In this document: piece by piece, positions 9,422 to 16,880 of the stretch
How the letters are laid out: each line of letters opens with the position of its first letter
How positions within the stretch are numbered: the stretch's first letter is position 1
Assembly (NCBI GenBank): GCA_028690885.1
Contig: JAQVAJ010000005.1
Span: forward strand, 1-17,625
Length of the DNA stretch: 17,625 nucleotides
Source: Clostridia bacterium
GTDB lineage: Bacteria; Bacillota; Clostridia; DUPQ01
Reading direction: 5' to 3'
Notes under the pieces: generated by a model
What the model was told of the DNA's origin: nothing
The model's input: the letters and a program-made list of their open reading frames with translations, nothing else
Database searches by the model: none
Made by a program: the position numbers and the translations under genes

Positions 9422-10444
9422 TTAAATAGTTAAAATTTCTTCAGGGCTCTCCCAACAATGAAAATCATTGCGATAACATAAGGTGTATGCTCCATAATCC
9501 CCCAATTCTACAAAATCACCCTCCTTAATTTCCCATTTAAGTTTTTTCTGAAATAGTAAGCGATGAAGGCTGGTAATATCAAAAAATCGATAATATTTAC
9601 TTTTCTTCATGCAACGATTATGATTTATAATCTTTATAGTCCCAGGAGGTCTCATAACGCCGATGGGAATCCCCGCATCAAGATAAACATCAGTAAAACC
9701 ATCCTGAACCTTTGTCAAGACTACTTGACTTATTACTTTTCCAGCTGTATTCACAATAGAAGCGCCCGGCTCTGCATATATTTCCAAACCATACAGCTTC
9801 TTTAAGCGTGCTAAACGTTGATTTAATTGTTCGTAGTATATGCGAAGATCTTCCCTAAGTTCATAGCTTCCTCCAATATTTAATATAAACCTTGAATCTT
9901 TTTTCGGCATATTTTTTAGAATCAATTCTATGCGATCAAGTACCCGAAGCATAATGTCGATATTTGTATTTTCACTAATATGAAAAGATAAGCCATCTAT
10001 ATTCTGTAATTGCATTAAATTTGACAGAACAACATTGTATTGCATACCATATTCAATGCAATGTTGTCCAATATCTTTTACATACAATCTCAGAATTTTT
10101 TTTACTTGAGGTGCTATTTTACACAATTTTGCGTACTCTTGCATATCGTCAAATACAAAATACTGTATACCTCTCTCAAAAAGATATGTAATCAAAGATT
10201 CAGGTTTTACTGGTAAACCACATATTATTCTTTCAGAAGGTACACCAAGAAGGCACAACTTATCAAACTCAAGACAACTGGAAATTTCAAAACCGCTTTC
10301 AAGCGAACTTAATACCTGCAGAACAAACTTGCTAGCGTTACATTTAACGGAATAAAAAATACTCACATCAGGAATGGTATTTTTAAATTGATAATAATTA
10401 TTCTTTAATTGAGTCTCACTAAATTCATATCGAGGCGTATTCAT
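9422..10444 (-). CDS. Compact fold-type III PLP decarboxylase-like enzyme (Orn/DAP/BtrK family)
   Basis: The 340-residue protein has the alanine-racemase-fold decarboxylase pattern: PLP lysine motif FYSVKCN (Lys34), SFHIS (usual HVGS), NIGGS (glycine loop), AEPGAS (usual EPGR), LDAG, and a C-terminal GDYGAYT. It is shorter than the roughly 400-430 residues of diaminopimelate or BtrK decarboxylases. Two normally conserved features are altered: the Arg of EPGR is Ala, and no CESxD cysteine motif is visible before GDYGAYT. In butirosin biosynthesis BtrK decarboxylates an ACP-bound glutamyl group, and the presence of two ACPs and BtrH-like genes suggests a similar carrier-bound reaction here. The start overlaps the upstream stop as ATGA, so the two are translationally coupled. 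Substrate and activity are unknown; a changed activity cannot be excluded. Confidence 0.78.
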   Translation of the reverse strand: MNTPRYEFSETQLKNNYYQFKNTIPDVSIFYSVKCNASKFVLQVLSSLESGFEISSCLEFDKLCLLGVPSERIICGLPVKPESLITYLFERGIQYFVFDDMQEYAKLCKIAPQVKKILRLYVKDIGQHCIEYGMQYNVVLSNLMQLQNIDGLSFHISENTNIDIMLRVLDRIELILKNMPKKDSRFILNIGGSYELREDLRIYYEQLNQRLARLKKLYGLEIYAEPGASIVNTAGKVISQVVLTKVQDGFTDVYLDAGIPIGVMRPPGTIKIINHNRCMKKSKYYRFFDITSLHRLLFQKKLKWEIKEGDFVELGDYGAYTLCYRNDFHCWESPEEILTI

Positions 10445-11319
10445 GATCCCATCCTTTTGACATAATCGTAAAGTATATCTTTACTTTCTATGATAAATCG
10501 GTTCATCCATGTATTAAGCGGCATGATTTCCGGCAACAAATTTTTAGTTCTTTCCAAAAAGCTCTCTTTTTTTAATATTAACCATTTTGTATTTAAACTA
10601 AATATAACATTCCATTTTTGAAAATAGTCGAAACATTCAGTCGCATAATCAGATAAGTTATTAAGTTTTATAAGCTCATATATGTGTAATATGGCATTTA
10701 CCCATGCAAGATATTTTTTCGAGATCATTGCAAAGTCAGATATGAGTGATGCTCTAAAATCTTTATCGTTTATCGCAAATATTTCCTGTAAAAAACTCGA
10801 GGTATCCTGATGTACACCTTTTATTTGTTCCAAAAATATACATAGTTCATCATGTAGGCTTAACGACCTGTATGTACTCTTATCGTACCTGATAATCGGT
10901 AGTTGCTGTTTTACAAGCGTAAAAGTCTCAACATATGCTCTCTCTAATTCGAATCTCCCCAATGAATCCGTATACGCTGGATTATCGTCAAATATTTGGA
11001 AAGTATTATGGCCTATTTCTTTCACAATAATATAATGAAGCATATGCTTTTTTTGATAGTAATTAAAACAATATGGTAAATAATAAATATCTACTGGAAC
11101 CAAACAATCTTTGCAAATTGTATTTAAATTGCATACGCGGATATTGTAACAATCCTGCAAGACTTGATTCAAAAATAACGGTTGCTCTTTTACTTCTAAC
11201 TTATTGTCTAGGATGTGAAGTTCAAAATACCATTTATTTAGGTAAATAAGAAACTTTTTTACCTCTGGTAAAAGAGCAATTTGCTTCTCTGTTATACAAT
11301 CAACCCAGTTATCATTCAT
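10441..11319 (-). CDS. BtrH-like protein (copy 1)
   Basis: A 292-residue protein I place in the BtrH N-terminal-domain group because it shares its skeleton with the gene at 6756-7733: an early DC dipeptide (VDCITEKQ), a PVDIYYLPY segment, then MLHYIIVKEIG followed by an Asp-rich FDDNPAY. This gives the same candidate Cys-His-Asp arrangement. Overall identity looks low, so this is a diverged paralogue rather than a recent duplicate. The C-terminal part is helical and unrecognised. ATG 11319 has GAGGA 6 nt upstream. It lies between the methyltransferase and the decarboxylase-like gene, and its stop overlaps the latter's start. The expected role is acyl transfer from a carrier protein, by analogy with BtrH. 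The Cys nucleophile is not proven, and an inactive scaffold role is possible. Confidence 0.6.
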   Translation of the reverse strand: MNDNWVDCITEKQIALLPEVKKFLIYLNKWYFELHILDNKLEVKEQPLFLNQVLQDCYNIRVCNLNTICKDCLVPVDIYYLPYCFNYYQKKHMLHYIIVKEIGHNTFQIFDDNPAYTDSLGRFELERAYVETFTLVKQQLPIIRYDKSTYRSLSLHDELCIFLEQIKGVHQDTSSFLQEIFAINDKDFRASLISDFAMISKKYLAWVNAILHIYELIKLNNLSDYATECFDYFQKWNVIFSLNTKWLILKKESFLERTKNLLPEIMPLNTWMNRFIIESKDILYDYVKRMGS

Positions 11320-11341
11320 AAGTAGTCCTCATAAAATGTAA

Positions 11342-12061
11342 TTATTCCGCAAACGCATTGGCAGCAATGCCAAAAGCAACAGATAAATTAAGGGAATCAA
11401 TCTCATTATTATGTGCAATATATATGCTGTCCCCATAATTATGAAAGATATCAGGAAGCCCCGAGCCCTCATTGCCAAAAACGAGGGAAAACGGGATTTG
11501 CCGAGGTCTTTCTTTAATGTCCTTTAAATTGATTTTTCCATCCAGCATAAATAAATATATTTGATGATCTGAAAATTCTTGCCTATACTGTTCAAACAAA
11601 TCATAATATGAGAATCGAACATGAAAAAACGCGCCCATTGAAGAGCGGATTGTTTTTGGATCGTATATATCAACACCAGGTCTGATAATGACATAATCCT
11701 TGAATCCAAATCCTAACCCTGTACGTATAATTGTCCCCAAGTTTCCTGAATCACTAGGGTTAACTAAAACAACATGTGGCCTTTCAGGTTCTACATTCGC
11801 ATCAAGTTTGTCAAAAACACCGATCACGTAAACATTATCTTTCGTTGATAAACAATTAAAAATTTTCTGGCTAATTTCATAAGGCAATTGTGCTTCGTCA
11901 CAAATATTAAAAATATTATGTGTATTATCTTTTACCACATAATTTGGGTGAACATATATTTTCCGTATAAGGCTTTTTTTGTGTGTGATCAATTCAATTG
12001 TAAGGGCCATTCCCAATGTATAGGAATATGTAGCGTCATGTTTATATCGCTTAATCTCCAT
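11342..12061 (-). CDS. SpoU/TrmH-family RNA 2'-O-methyltransferase, likely self-resistance
   Basis: The 239-residue SPOUT-class methyltransferase transfers a methyl group from S-adenosylmethionine to a ribose 2'-OH in rRNA or tRNA. All three TrmH motifs are visible: NPSDSGNLGTIIRTGLGFGF (about 101-120, including the catalytic-type Arg), LVFGNEGSGL, and DSLNLSVAFGIAANAF at the C-terminus forming the knotted cofactor site. The N-terminal 85 residues fit the small RNA-binding domain found in many rRNA-specific members. ATG 12061 follows a GGAGTG site. The gene is embedded in the biosynthetic operon, 47 bp after the ClbP-like peptidase and 22 bp before a BtrH-like gene. Relatives in producer clusters (such as TsnR for thiostrepton) protect the host ribosome. 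Self-resistance is therefore the best inference, but the target nucleotide is unknown and a general tRNA or rRNA modification role remains possible. Confidence 0.9.
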   Translation of the reverse strand: MEIKRYKHDATYSYTLGMALTIELITHKKSLIRKIYVHPNYVVKDNTHNIFNICDEAQLPYEISQKIFNCLSTKDNVYVIGVFDKLDANVEPERPHVVLVNPSDSGNLGTIIRTGLGFGFKDYVIIRPGVDIYDPKTIRSSMGAFFHVRFSYYDLFEQYRQEFSDHQIYLFMLDGKINLKDIKERPRQIPFSLVFGNEGSGLPDIFHNYGDSIYIAHNNEIDSLNLSVAFGIAANAFAE

Positions 12062-12108
12062 TTATTTTCACTCCATAACTTTATAATCTTAATCATTCTT
12101 TACAGTTT

Positions 12109-13461
12109 CTAAATAGATAATAACATACATATTATGAATGATGCGAGCATAGTAATAATTCCCAAGGTATACGCCATTAAAATCGCAGGGGAACTCCAAA
12201 TATAGAATGCTTTCCATCTAAATGTCTTTTTCATAAAATATGGCGTCACCAGCGTTAGAAGTGACCAAAAGACAAATAAACTTAAATAGGTTAACTCATT
12301 ACCGAAAATTCCATTTGGCTTTTCCAAAAGTAAACCCGGTATTACCAGTATTGCGCTTATAGTATTGATTCCGCAAAGTATTGTGAAAAATAAATCTGTT
12401 CTCTGATAAACATCAGCACGGTATGGCGAAATTAATTTCGGCTTGCTGCATTTCAAAATATTATCTGCGAGATAATAAGTTAAAGAACTATTTGCATTTG
12501 CCAAAACACAAATTCCCCACTTTTTTGAAGGGCTAAAAATGGTCTTTGATGAAAAATTCGGATTGCTTCCCATATATTGTATAACATCTGTATCATTGTT
12601 AATGTGCCAACCAGCTGCAATTTTATAACCTGGGTTTTCTTTAAGGTCGTATTTTCCTTCATGTGATTTATTTATTAGAGTTTTATATTCTTCTCCGATA
12701 TCTTCAATTCCCATTTGAATTCGGAGCCATCTGCCCATATCATGTATACATGACATAATATAACCGCCTGCAAGATTTCCTCTAATAAATGGTGCATTAT
12801 ATGATCTCTGTCTTAAAAACGATAATTTATGTCCGCATGACAGGGTTCCTCGCTTTAATGCTTCCTCTCTGGATAAGTAAGTATGAAACAGGCCCAAAGG
12901 ATGTAAAATGGTTTCTTGAATATATGATTCATATGATTCTTGAGTTACTTGTTCAATGATATAAGCCAGTATATTATAATTATTTGAAGAATAATGATAC
13001 ATCACACCAGGTTCTGCCACCAATTTAATATTACGCATACGCCAAATATTGTCGTGTAATGCTTTCCCATTATTATAACAAGGTATATTAAATAGTGTTT
13101 GAAAGGGTATTCCACTTGTATGGTATAATAAATCAAAAATTTTAATATCCCGAACCATACGCTTTTTATCTATTATGAAGTAAGGTTCAAACCAAGGTAT
13201 ATACTGTTTTACATTATCATTACAAGATATCGTTCCTTTATTCTCCAACCATAAAATTCCCAATGCAGTAAATGCTTTGCTCATGGACCCAATTTCAAAT
13301 AGGGTTAAATCATTCACCTTTTCGTTGCTTTTTTTATCTACGCACCCATATTCACAAAATTGTACGATGTCGCCATGTACTATAGCAACAGCCATGCCAG
13401 GAATTTTCCTGTTATTAATAAATGGTCTAATAAACTGGTCTACTTTTTCAATATTCATCAT
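12109..13461 (-). CDS. ClbP-like prodrug-activating serine peptidase (S12) with three C-terminal membrane helices
   Basis: The roughly 450-residue protein has a beta-lactamase-fold peptidase domain followed by three hydrophobic segments (about 357-379, 392-411 and 423-450), the layout of the colibactin peptidase ClbP. Catalytic motifs, numbered from 13461: SMSK (Ser59, Lys62) and YSS (Tyr157). FEIGSMSKAFTAL, LLYHTSGIPF, GSNPNFSS and LANANS closely match ClbP as I remember it. The Glu three residues before the Ser, the Ser in YSS and the Asn in SNPNF match positions that line the D-Asn pocket of ClbP. Such enzymes remove an N-acyl-D-Asn cap to release the active compound. The frame opens at 13533, but AGGTG lies just before the tandem ATGs at 13461/13458 and after the preceding stop. 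No signal peptide is seen, unlike ClbP. An ordinary penicillin-binding or esterase-type S12 role is less likely. Confidence 0.85.
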   Translation of the reverse strand: MMNIEKVDQFIRPFINNRKIPGMAVAIVHGDIVQFCEYGCVDKKSNEKVNDLTLFEIGSMSKAFTALGILWLENKGTISCNDNVKQYIPWFEPYFIIDKKRMVRDIKIFDLLYHTSGIPFQTLFNIPCYNNGKALHDNIWRMRNIKLVAEPGVMYHYSSNNYNILAYIIEQVTQESYESYIQETILHPLGLFHTYLSREEALKRGTLSCGHKLSFLRQRSYNAPFIRGNLAGGYIMSCIHDMGRWLRIQMGIEDIGEEYKTLINKSHEGKYDLKENPGYKIAAGWHINNDTDVIQYMGSNPNFSSKTIFSPSKKWGICVLANANSSLTYYLADNILKCSKPKLISPYRADVYQRTDLFFTILCGINTISAILVIPGLLLEKPNGIFGNELTYLSLFVFWSLLTLVTPYFMKKTFRWKAFYIWSSPAILMAYTLGIITMLASFIICMLLSI

Positions 13462-13468
13462 ACTGCAC

Positions 13469-14029
13469 CTAATTCTCGTCTTGCCTGTAGTTTGCTCTCG
13501 CACCTCCAATATATTTCGACCTTGTTCTCGCACAAATTACATTAGCCTGCCCTATTTCATTCTTTTCAAAATGGATTGGAACTACCACAGGTTTTAAATG
13601 CATACCAATCATAGTTCCTCCAATATCCATTCCTGCGTCAGCTTTAATATATTCAACTATCACAGCTTCAGACATATGCTCATATGCATAAGCCGCCAAA
13701 GCTCCACCTGCATTTATCTTTGGTATAACATTTACCTGCTCAAATCCATATTGCTTTGCCGCTATTCCTTCAAGAACGATAGCTCTATTTAAATGTTCAC
13801 AACATTGGACCGCAAGATGTATTCCCTTATGTTTTAAGATTGGATATGTAGCCTCAAAAATGCATTTGGCCACCTGTTCGCTGGAATGTTTGCCGATTTT
13901 ATAACCAGTTACTCTGCTTGTTGAACAACCAATTATAAATATTTGATTAGTACTGAGAAGCGAAACATCCAATAATTGGTTTACAATTGAAATCGTTTGT
14001 TGTTGAATCATATTCATATCCATATTCAT
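13469..14029 (-). CDS. DUF436/UPF0340 (YwlG-type) protein
   Basis: This 186-residue protein matches the YwlG/TIGR01440 family through the whole length: IIGCSTSRVTGYKIG, HLAVQCCEHLNRA, VIPKINAGGALAAYAYEHM, IKADAGMDIGGTMIGMHLKPV and a C-terminal IGGARANY. Family function is unestablished. From memory, its fold groups with aminoglycoside 3-N-acetyltransferases, so acetyl transfer to the product or an intermediate is one possibility. The frame opens at 14074 without a ribosome site; GGAGGA lies 13 nt before the ATG at 14029, which also gives the normal family length, although three more ATGs follow within 18 bases. In most Firmicutes this is a chromosomal housekeeping-type gene, so its place between an ACP and a prodrug peptidase is unusual. 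The stop lies 8 bp before the peptidase start, so they are probably co-translated. Confidence 0.85.
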   Translation of the reverse strand: MNMDMNMIQQQTISIVNQLLDVSLLSTNQIFIIGCSTSRVTGYKIGKHSSEQVAKCIFEATYPILKHKGIHLAVQCCEHLNRAIVLEGIAAKQYGFEQVNVIPKINAGGALAAYAYEHMSEAVIVEYIKADAGMDIGGTMIGMHLKPVVVPIHFEKNEIGQANVICARTRSKYIGGARANYRQDEN

Positions 14030-14246
14030 ATCTTTATCGAATCCTCCATTTTCTCGTAGACTTATACTTAACATTACATATTGTACACAACCAGAATAGA
14101 GCGTATATTATTTTGCTTTGGTGCTATTAAACCAAGCTTCTACAAATAAACCCATCTTTAAATTATACAACAAAAGCGACACTTGATATACCGACTCCTG
14201 AATCGTCCCTTTGTCAATTAGAAGACAGAATATCGTATTTTTATTG

Positions 14247-14486
14247 TTATATTTTGGATAGGATTATGTGTTGGACGATATCTTTTACCAAGCGTATATT
14301 GTTCATCTCATCATTTGTTATTTCACATTCAAACACATTTTCAATTTCCATAATAATGTTTACGAAATCAAATGAATTAATCGATAAATCATTTAGTATA
14401 TCTGAATCCATATTTATCGTACATGTATTTTCCATGTAAGGTGTAATAATCTCTTCAAGTTTGTTCATTATTTCCTGTTGTTGCAT
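14247..14486 (-). CDS. Free-standing acyl carrier protein (first)
   Basis: A 79-residue acidic protein with carrier-protein architecture: a Leu/Ile-rich helix 1, then LSINSFDFVNIIMEIENVFECEI with pantetheine Ser38 in NSF (usual DSL), and a C-terminal helix. The ATG at 14486 follows AAGGAG and overlaps the ligase gene by 32 bp; an internal ATG at 14468 (MNKLEEI, weaker AGGA site) would give a 73-residue form. The overlap points to coupled expression with the acyl-AMP ligase, which most likely loads this carrier. The acyl-ACP would then feed the N-terminal condensation domain of the NRPS or one of the BtrH-like proteins. The Asn before the Ser, instead of Asp, is shared with the second carrier in this operon. 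Confidence 0.87.
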   Translation of the reverse strand: MQQQEIMNKLEEIITPYMENTCTINMDSDILNDLSINSFDFVNIIMEIENVFECEITNDEMNNIRLVKDIVQHIILSKI

Positions 14487-16089
14487 TACTCGTTATTCTC
14501 CTTATTTTCTTTGTAGATGTCTTGGGAAATTCAGTCTGTCTGATAATAACTTTTGATATGTTTTTGTGTTTTGGCAGTTGGTTGTTTATCATCTTGAGGT
14601 CCTGCTTAATTTGTGAGTCATTGCATTGTGATCTATCTTCGCCAATATAAACCTCTGCTTCAATATGTTCACCTTTTTGGTACACAATTACTTCTTTTAC
14701 ATAATCCAAACGATAAAAATGATCCTCCAGCTCTTCAGGGCTAACATTCTTTCCATCGCTTAAAATAATCAGGTTTTTCCTACGACCTGTAATATATAAA
14801 AAGCCATTATTGTCCAAATAGCCTAAATCACCTGTATTAAACCAACCATCTTGAAAAGCTAAACTCGTTTCTTGTACATTATTATAATAACCAGTAGTTA
14901 CAACATCACCTTTTACAAGTATCTCTCCATCGATAATTTTCAGATGTATCCCATCAAGTACCTGACCTACACTGTAATCTCTGAAATAATTATTACGGTT
15001 GACAGCAAGTACCGGCGAACATTCTGTAATCCCATACCCGTTTAAAATCTGTATGCCAAAATCACGGAATCCCTTTACATACTTATTTGGAATTGGCGCG
15101 CCACCGGATATGATAAAATCCAATTTCCCTCCAAATGAATTATGTATACTGGAAAACAACTTCTTTCTCAAGTCTATTCTAAGCTTCAGCAAACAGTTGC
15201 TTAACATAATAAGACAATGTAACAAACAATCTTTCCTGTTTTTTTTCGCTTGCATCCATATTTGTTTATATAATGATTCTACAATCATAGGAACTAGGAT
15301 TAAATTTTGCGGCTGATAATTGTTAAAGTCATTCCTTAGATTTTTTAGATTTTGATTGATTGATATGGTTCTACCCGAAATCAAAATGCATAAAACACTT
15401 GCTGTAAAGGCAAAGGAATGATATAACGGCAACACCAATATGCTTGTCCCTGCAAAATAAACATTTTTAATGGAAGCTATTGTGTCGCTAACAATGTTCT
15501 TATGGGACAACATAACCCCTTTCGGTTTTCCGGCTGTCCCTGAAGTATAGAGAATTGTGCAACATACATCCTCTTGCACAGAATAATCGATAAATGAGCG
15601 TTCCCCCCGGTCAAGTAAAGTTGCGCCTTGTGATAGAAGTGTTGGTATGTCCTGTTCCATACAAATTATAGTTTGTAATCCAGTACATTTTTTGATTTTT
15701 TGTACAATATTCATAAATTTGTCAGAAACAAAGATTGTTGATATGTTTAATTCTAATAATAAGGATATAAGTTCATCTTCTGATATTCCATGATTGATCG
15801 GAACAATAATATTGCCGCCATTTACAGTAGCAAAATAAGAAACGATCCATTCATATGAATTTTCTCCTATCAAGGCAATGTTATTTTGCTTTAGTCTCAT
15901 ACTATATAATATAGTACCCAATGTAGTAATATCTTGATGGAATTGTTCAAAGCTAATTTTTATTTTTTTATTGTTCTTTTCAAATTGAAAAGCAGTGGCA
16001 TTTTTATAAGTTTTTTCACAATATTCAACCATTTCTTTTAAATTGCTTATTTGCGGAACAACATTAAGCGGATAAGGACGGTTTTTCAT
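14455..16089 (-). CDS. Acyl-AMP ligase (long-chain acyl-CoA/acyl-ACP synthetase family)
   Basis: A 544-residue ANL-superfamily adenylate-forming enzyme that activates a carboxylic acid with ATP and passes it to a thiol. Visible motifs: P-loop type YTSGTAGKPKGVMLSH, substrate-side GYGITECSPV, GDLGYLDNNGFLYITGRRKN with the hinge region, SPEELE, and the C-terminal FPKTSTKKIRR carrying the adenylation Lys. The sequence follows fatty-acid ligases rather than amino-acid adenylation domains. Because the next gene encodes an ACP overlapping by 32 bp, the likely acceptor is that ACP rather than CoA. The product would be the acyl starter, possibly the lipid part of a prodrug cap. The frame opens at GTG 16098, but ATG 16089 has AGGTG 6 nt upstream and is preferred. 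It is the first biosynthetic gene after loaP. Confidence 0.9.
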   Translation of the reverse strand: MKNRPYPLNVVPQISNLKEMVEYCEKTYKNATAFQFEKNNKKIKISFEQFHQDITTLGTILYSMRLKQNNIALIGENSYEWIVSYFATVNGGNIIVPINHGISEDELISLLLELNISTIFVSDKFMNIVQKIKKCTGLQTIICMEQDIPTLLSQGATLLDRGERSFIDYSVQEDVCCTILYTSGTAGKPKGVMLSHKNIVSDTIASIKNVYFAGTSILVLPLYHSFAFTASVLCILISGRTISINQNLKNLRNDFNNYQPQNLILVPMIVESLYKQIWMQAKKNRKDCLLHCLIMLSNCLLKLRIDLRKKLFSSIHNSFGGKLDFIISGGAPIPNKYVKGFRDFGIQILNGYGITECSPVLAVNRNNYFRDYSVGQVLDGIHLKIIDGEILVKGDVVTTGYYNNVQETSLAFQDGWFNTGDLGYLDNNGFLYITGRRKNLIILSDGKNVSPEELEDHFYRLDYVKEVIVYQKGEHIEAEVYIGEDRSQCNDSQIKQDLKMINNQLPKHKNISKVIIRQTEFPKTSTKKIRRITSNATTGNNEQT

Positions 16090-16179
16090 GATTATCACCT
16101 GATATAATTCTATAAAATATTGTTACAACTTTCTTTTAAGATTTTAAATGGAATACTTATTAATTGACATACTGCGAAA

Positions 16180-16204
16180 TCGCCCTTGCTCACACTGTCT
16201 TTAC
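16180..16204 (-). repeat. Repeated leader motif GTAAAGACAG-N7-AAGGGCGA, copy 2
   Basis: This copy lies in the 162-bp gap between loaP and the acyl-AMP ligase. Its end overlaps a small GCG-ATTT-CGC hairpin. The two blocks match copy 1 at 17 of 18 positions, with different spacing between them. Confidence 0.45.
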
Positions 16205-16251
16205 ATAATAATAAAACATTCAATCAACTTACACCCTTATTGATACTGCCT

Positions 16252-16779
16252 TTATATTTTCTTCAACACTTCAAGCCCAATCGCGACCTGTCTTAATCCA
16301 CCCATAATTTCTAAATCAATTAATGCCTTCATTTTATGTCTGTTTATTTTTCGTATCATACTTTCTCTACCCTCCAAAGGGCCTTTTTCTATATAAATTC
16401 TATCTCCTTCGGCAAAACCTACCGAAGTCTCAATACAGTGATTATCATTACATAAACACATCAGTGATGTGCGTTCAACTTCGCGGACAGCAATTTCATC
16501 TGAATCACCATATCTTAAAATTTTAATAACATCTTTGGAAGTTCTGACTATATAACTTGTATGTTGTAAAAATTCAGCGCTGCATAATCCCGACTCGATA
16601 AATACATAGCCTGGAAACATGATTTTCATTTCCTTATGTACTTTACCCGAGTTTCTAAATAATACTTCCAACATAGGAATAAAAGCTGTAAAAGCTTCAT
16701 TATCAAAATGTTGATTTATCTTGTTTGCGATCTGCTGTTCTCGGCCGGTTAATGCAAAAAATATATACCAGTATAACAT
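16252..16779 (-). CDS. loaP: LoaP-type specialised NusG paralogue, processive antiterminator
   Basis: A 175-residue transcription elongation factor. The N-terminal NGN domain (about 1-105) begins LYWYIFFALTGREQQ, the tryptophan-tyrosine start and TGRE motif typical of LoaP, and contains IMFPGYVFIES. The C-terminal KOW domain (about 122-175) contains GDRIYIEKGPLEGRE. LoaP binds RNA polymerase together with a hairpin in the transcript and lets it read through terminators in long antibiotic operons such as difficidin and macrolactin. The ATG at 16779 has a strong AGGAAGG site. The gene is the first full-length gene of the operon, behind a structured leader, so it probably controls the entire NRPS-PKS transcript including its own. 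It is shorter and much more divergent than housekeeping NusG. Hairpins it might bind are listed separately. Confidence 0.88.
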   Translation of the reverse strand: MLYWYIFFALTGREQQIANKINQHFDNEAFTAFIPMLEVLFRNSGKVHKEMKIMFPGYVFIESGLCSAEFLQHTSYIVRTSKDVIKILRYGDSDEIAVREVERTSLMCLCNDNHCIETSVGFAEGDRIYIEKGPLEGRESMIRKINRHKMKALIDLEIMGGLRQVAIGLEVLKKI

Positions 16780-16815
16780 TGTAACCTTCCTTTCAGGAGT
16801 AAACAGGGTATAGTT

Positions 16816-16837
16816 TCACCCTTTCGCCTGTCTTTAC
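16816..16837 (-). repeat. Repeated leader motif GTAAAGACAG-N4-AAGGGTGA, copy 1
   Basis: The minus-strand motif starts with GTAAAGACAG and ends with AAGGGTGA. A second copy with the same two blocks lies at 16204-16180, so the motif brackets the loaP gene. It sits in untranslated sequence both times. Confidence 0.45.
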
Positions 16838-16851
16838 CTAATTAAAAGACA
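16829..16851 (-). promoter_or_regulatory. Leader hairpin with seven-base-pair perfect stem
   Basis: TGTCTTT (16851-16845) pairs with AAAGACA (16835-16829) around a 9-nt loop. No T tract follows. Its 3' arm is part of a motif that recurs in the loaP-ligase gap (see the repeat entries). It could be a LoaP or regulator contact site. Confidence 0.4.
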
Positions 16852-16880
16852 CGTTACCTAATAATCACTATATAATCCTT

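Noticed and set aside
12109..13533. ClbP-like gene starting at 13533, and reading it as a plain antibiotic-inactivating beta-lactamase
   Set aside because: The longer start overlaps the preceding gene and adds charged, non-family sequence. The three C-terminal membrane helices and ClbP-like blocks do not fit a secreted beta-lactamase.
14101..14160. Possible terminator after the first ACP (GCTTGGT / ACCAAAGC)
   Set aside because: The stem contains a bulge and is not followed by a T tract, so termination here is not supported.
14189..14217. Possible internal promoter (TTGACA at 14217-14212) before the DUF436 gene
   Set aside because: The nearest -10-like TATATC is 21 nt away, too far for a standard promoter. 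The roughly 170-bp gap remains unexplained.
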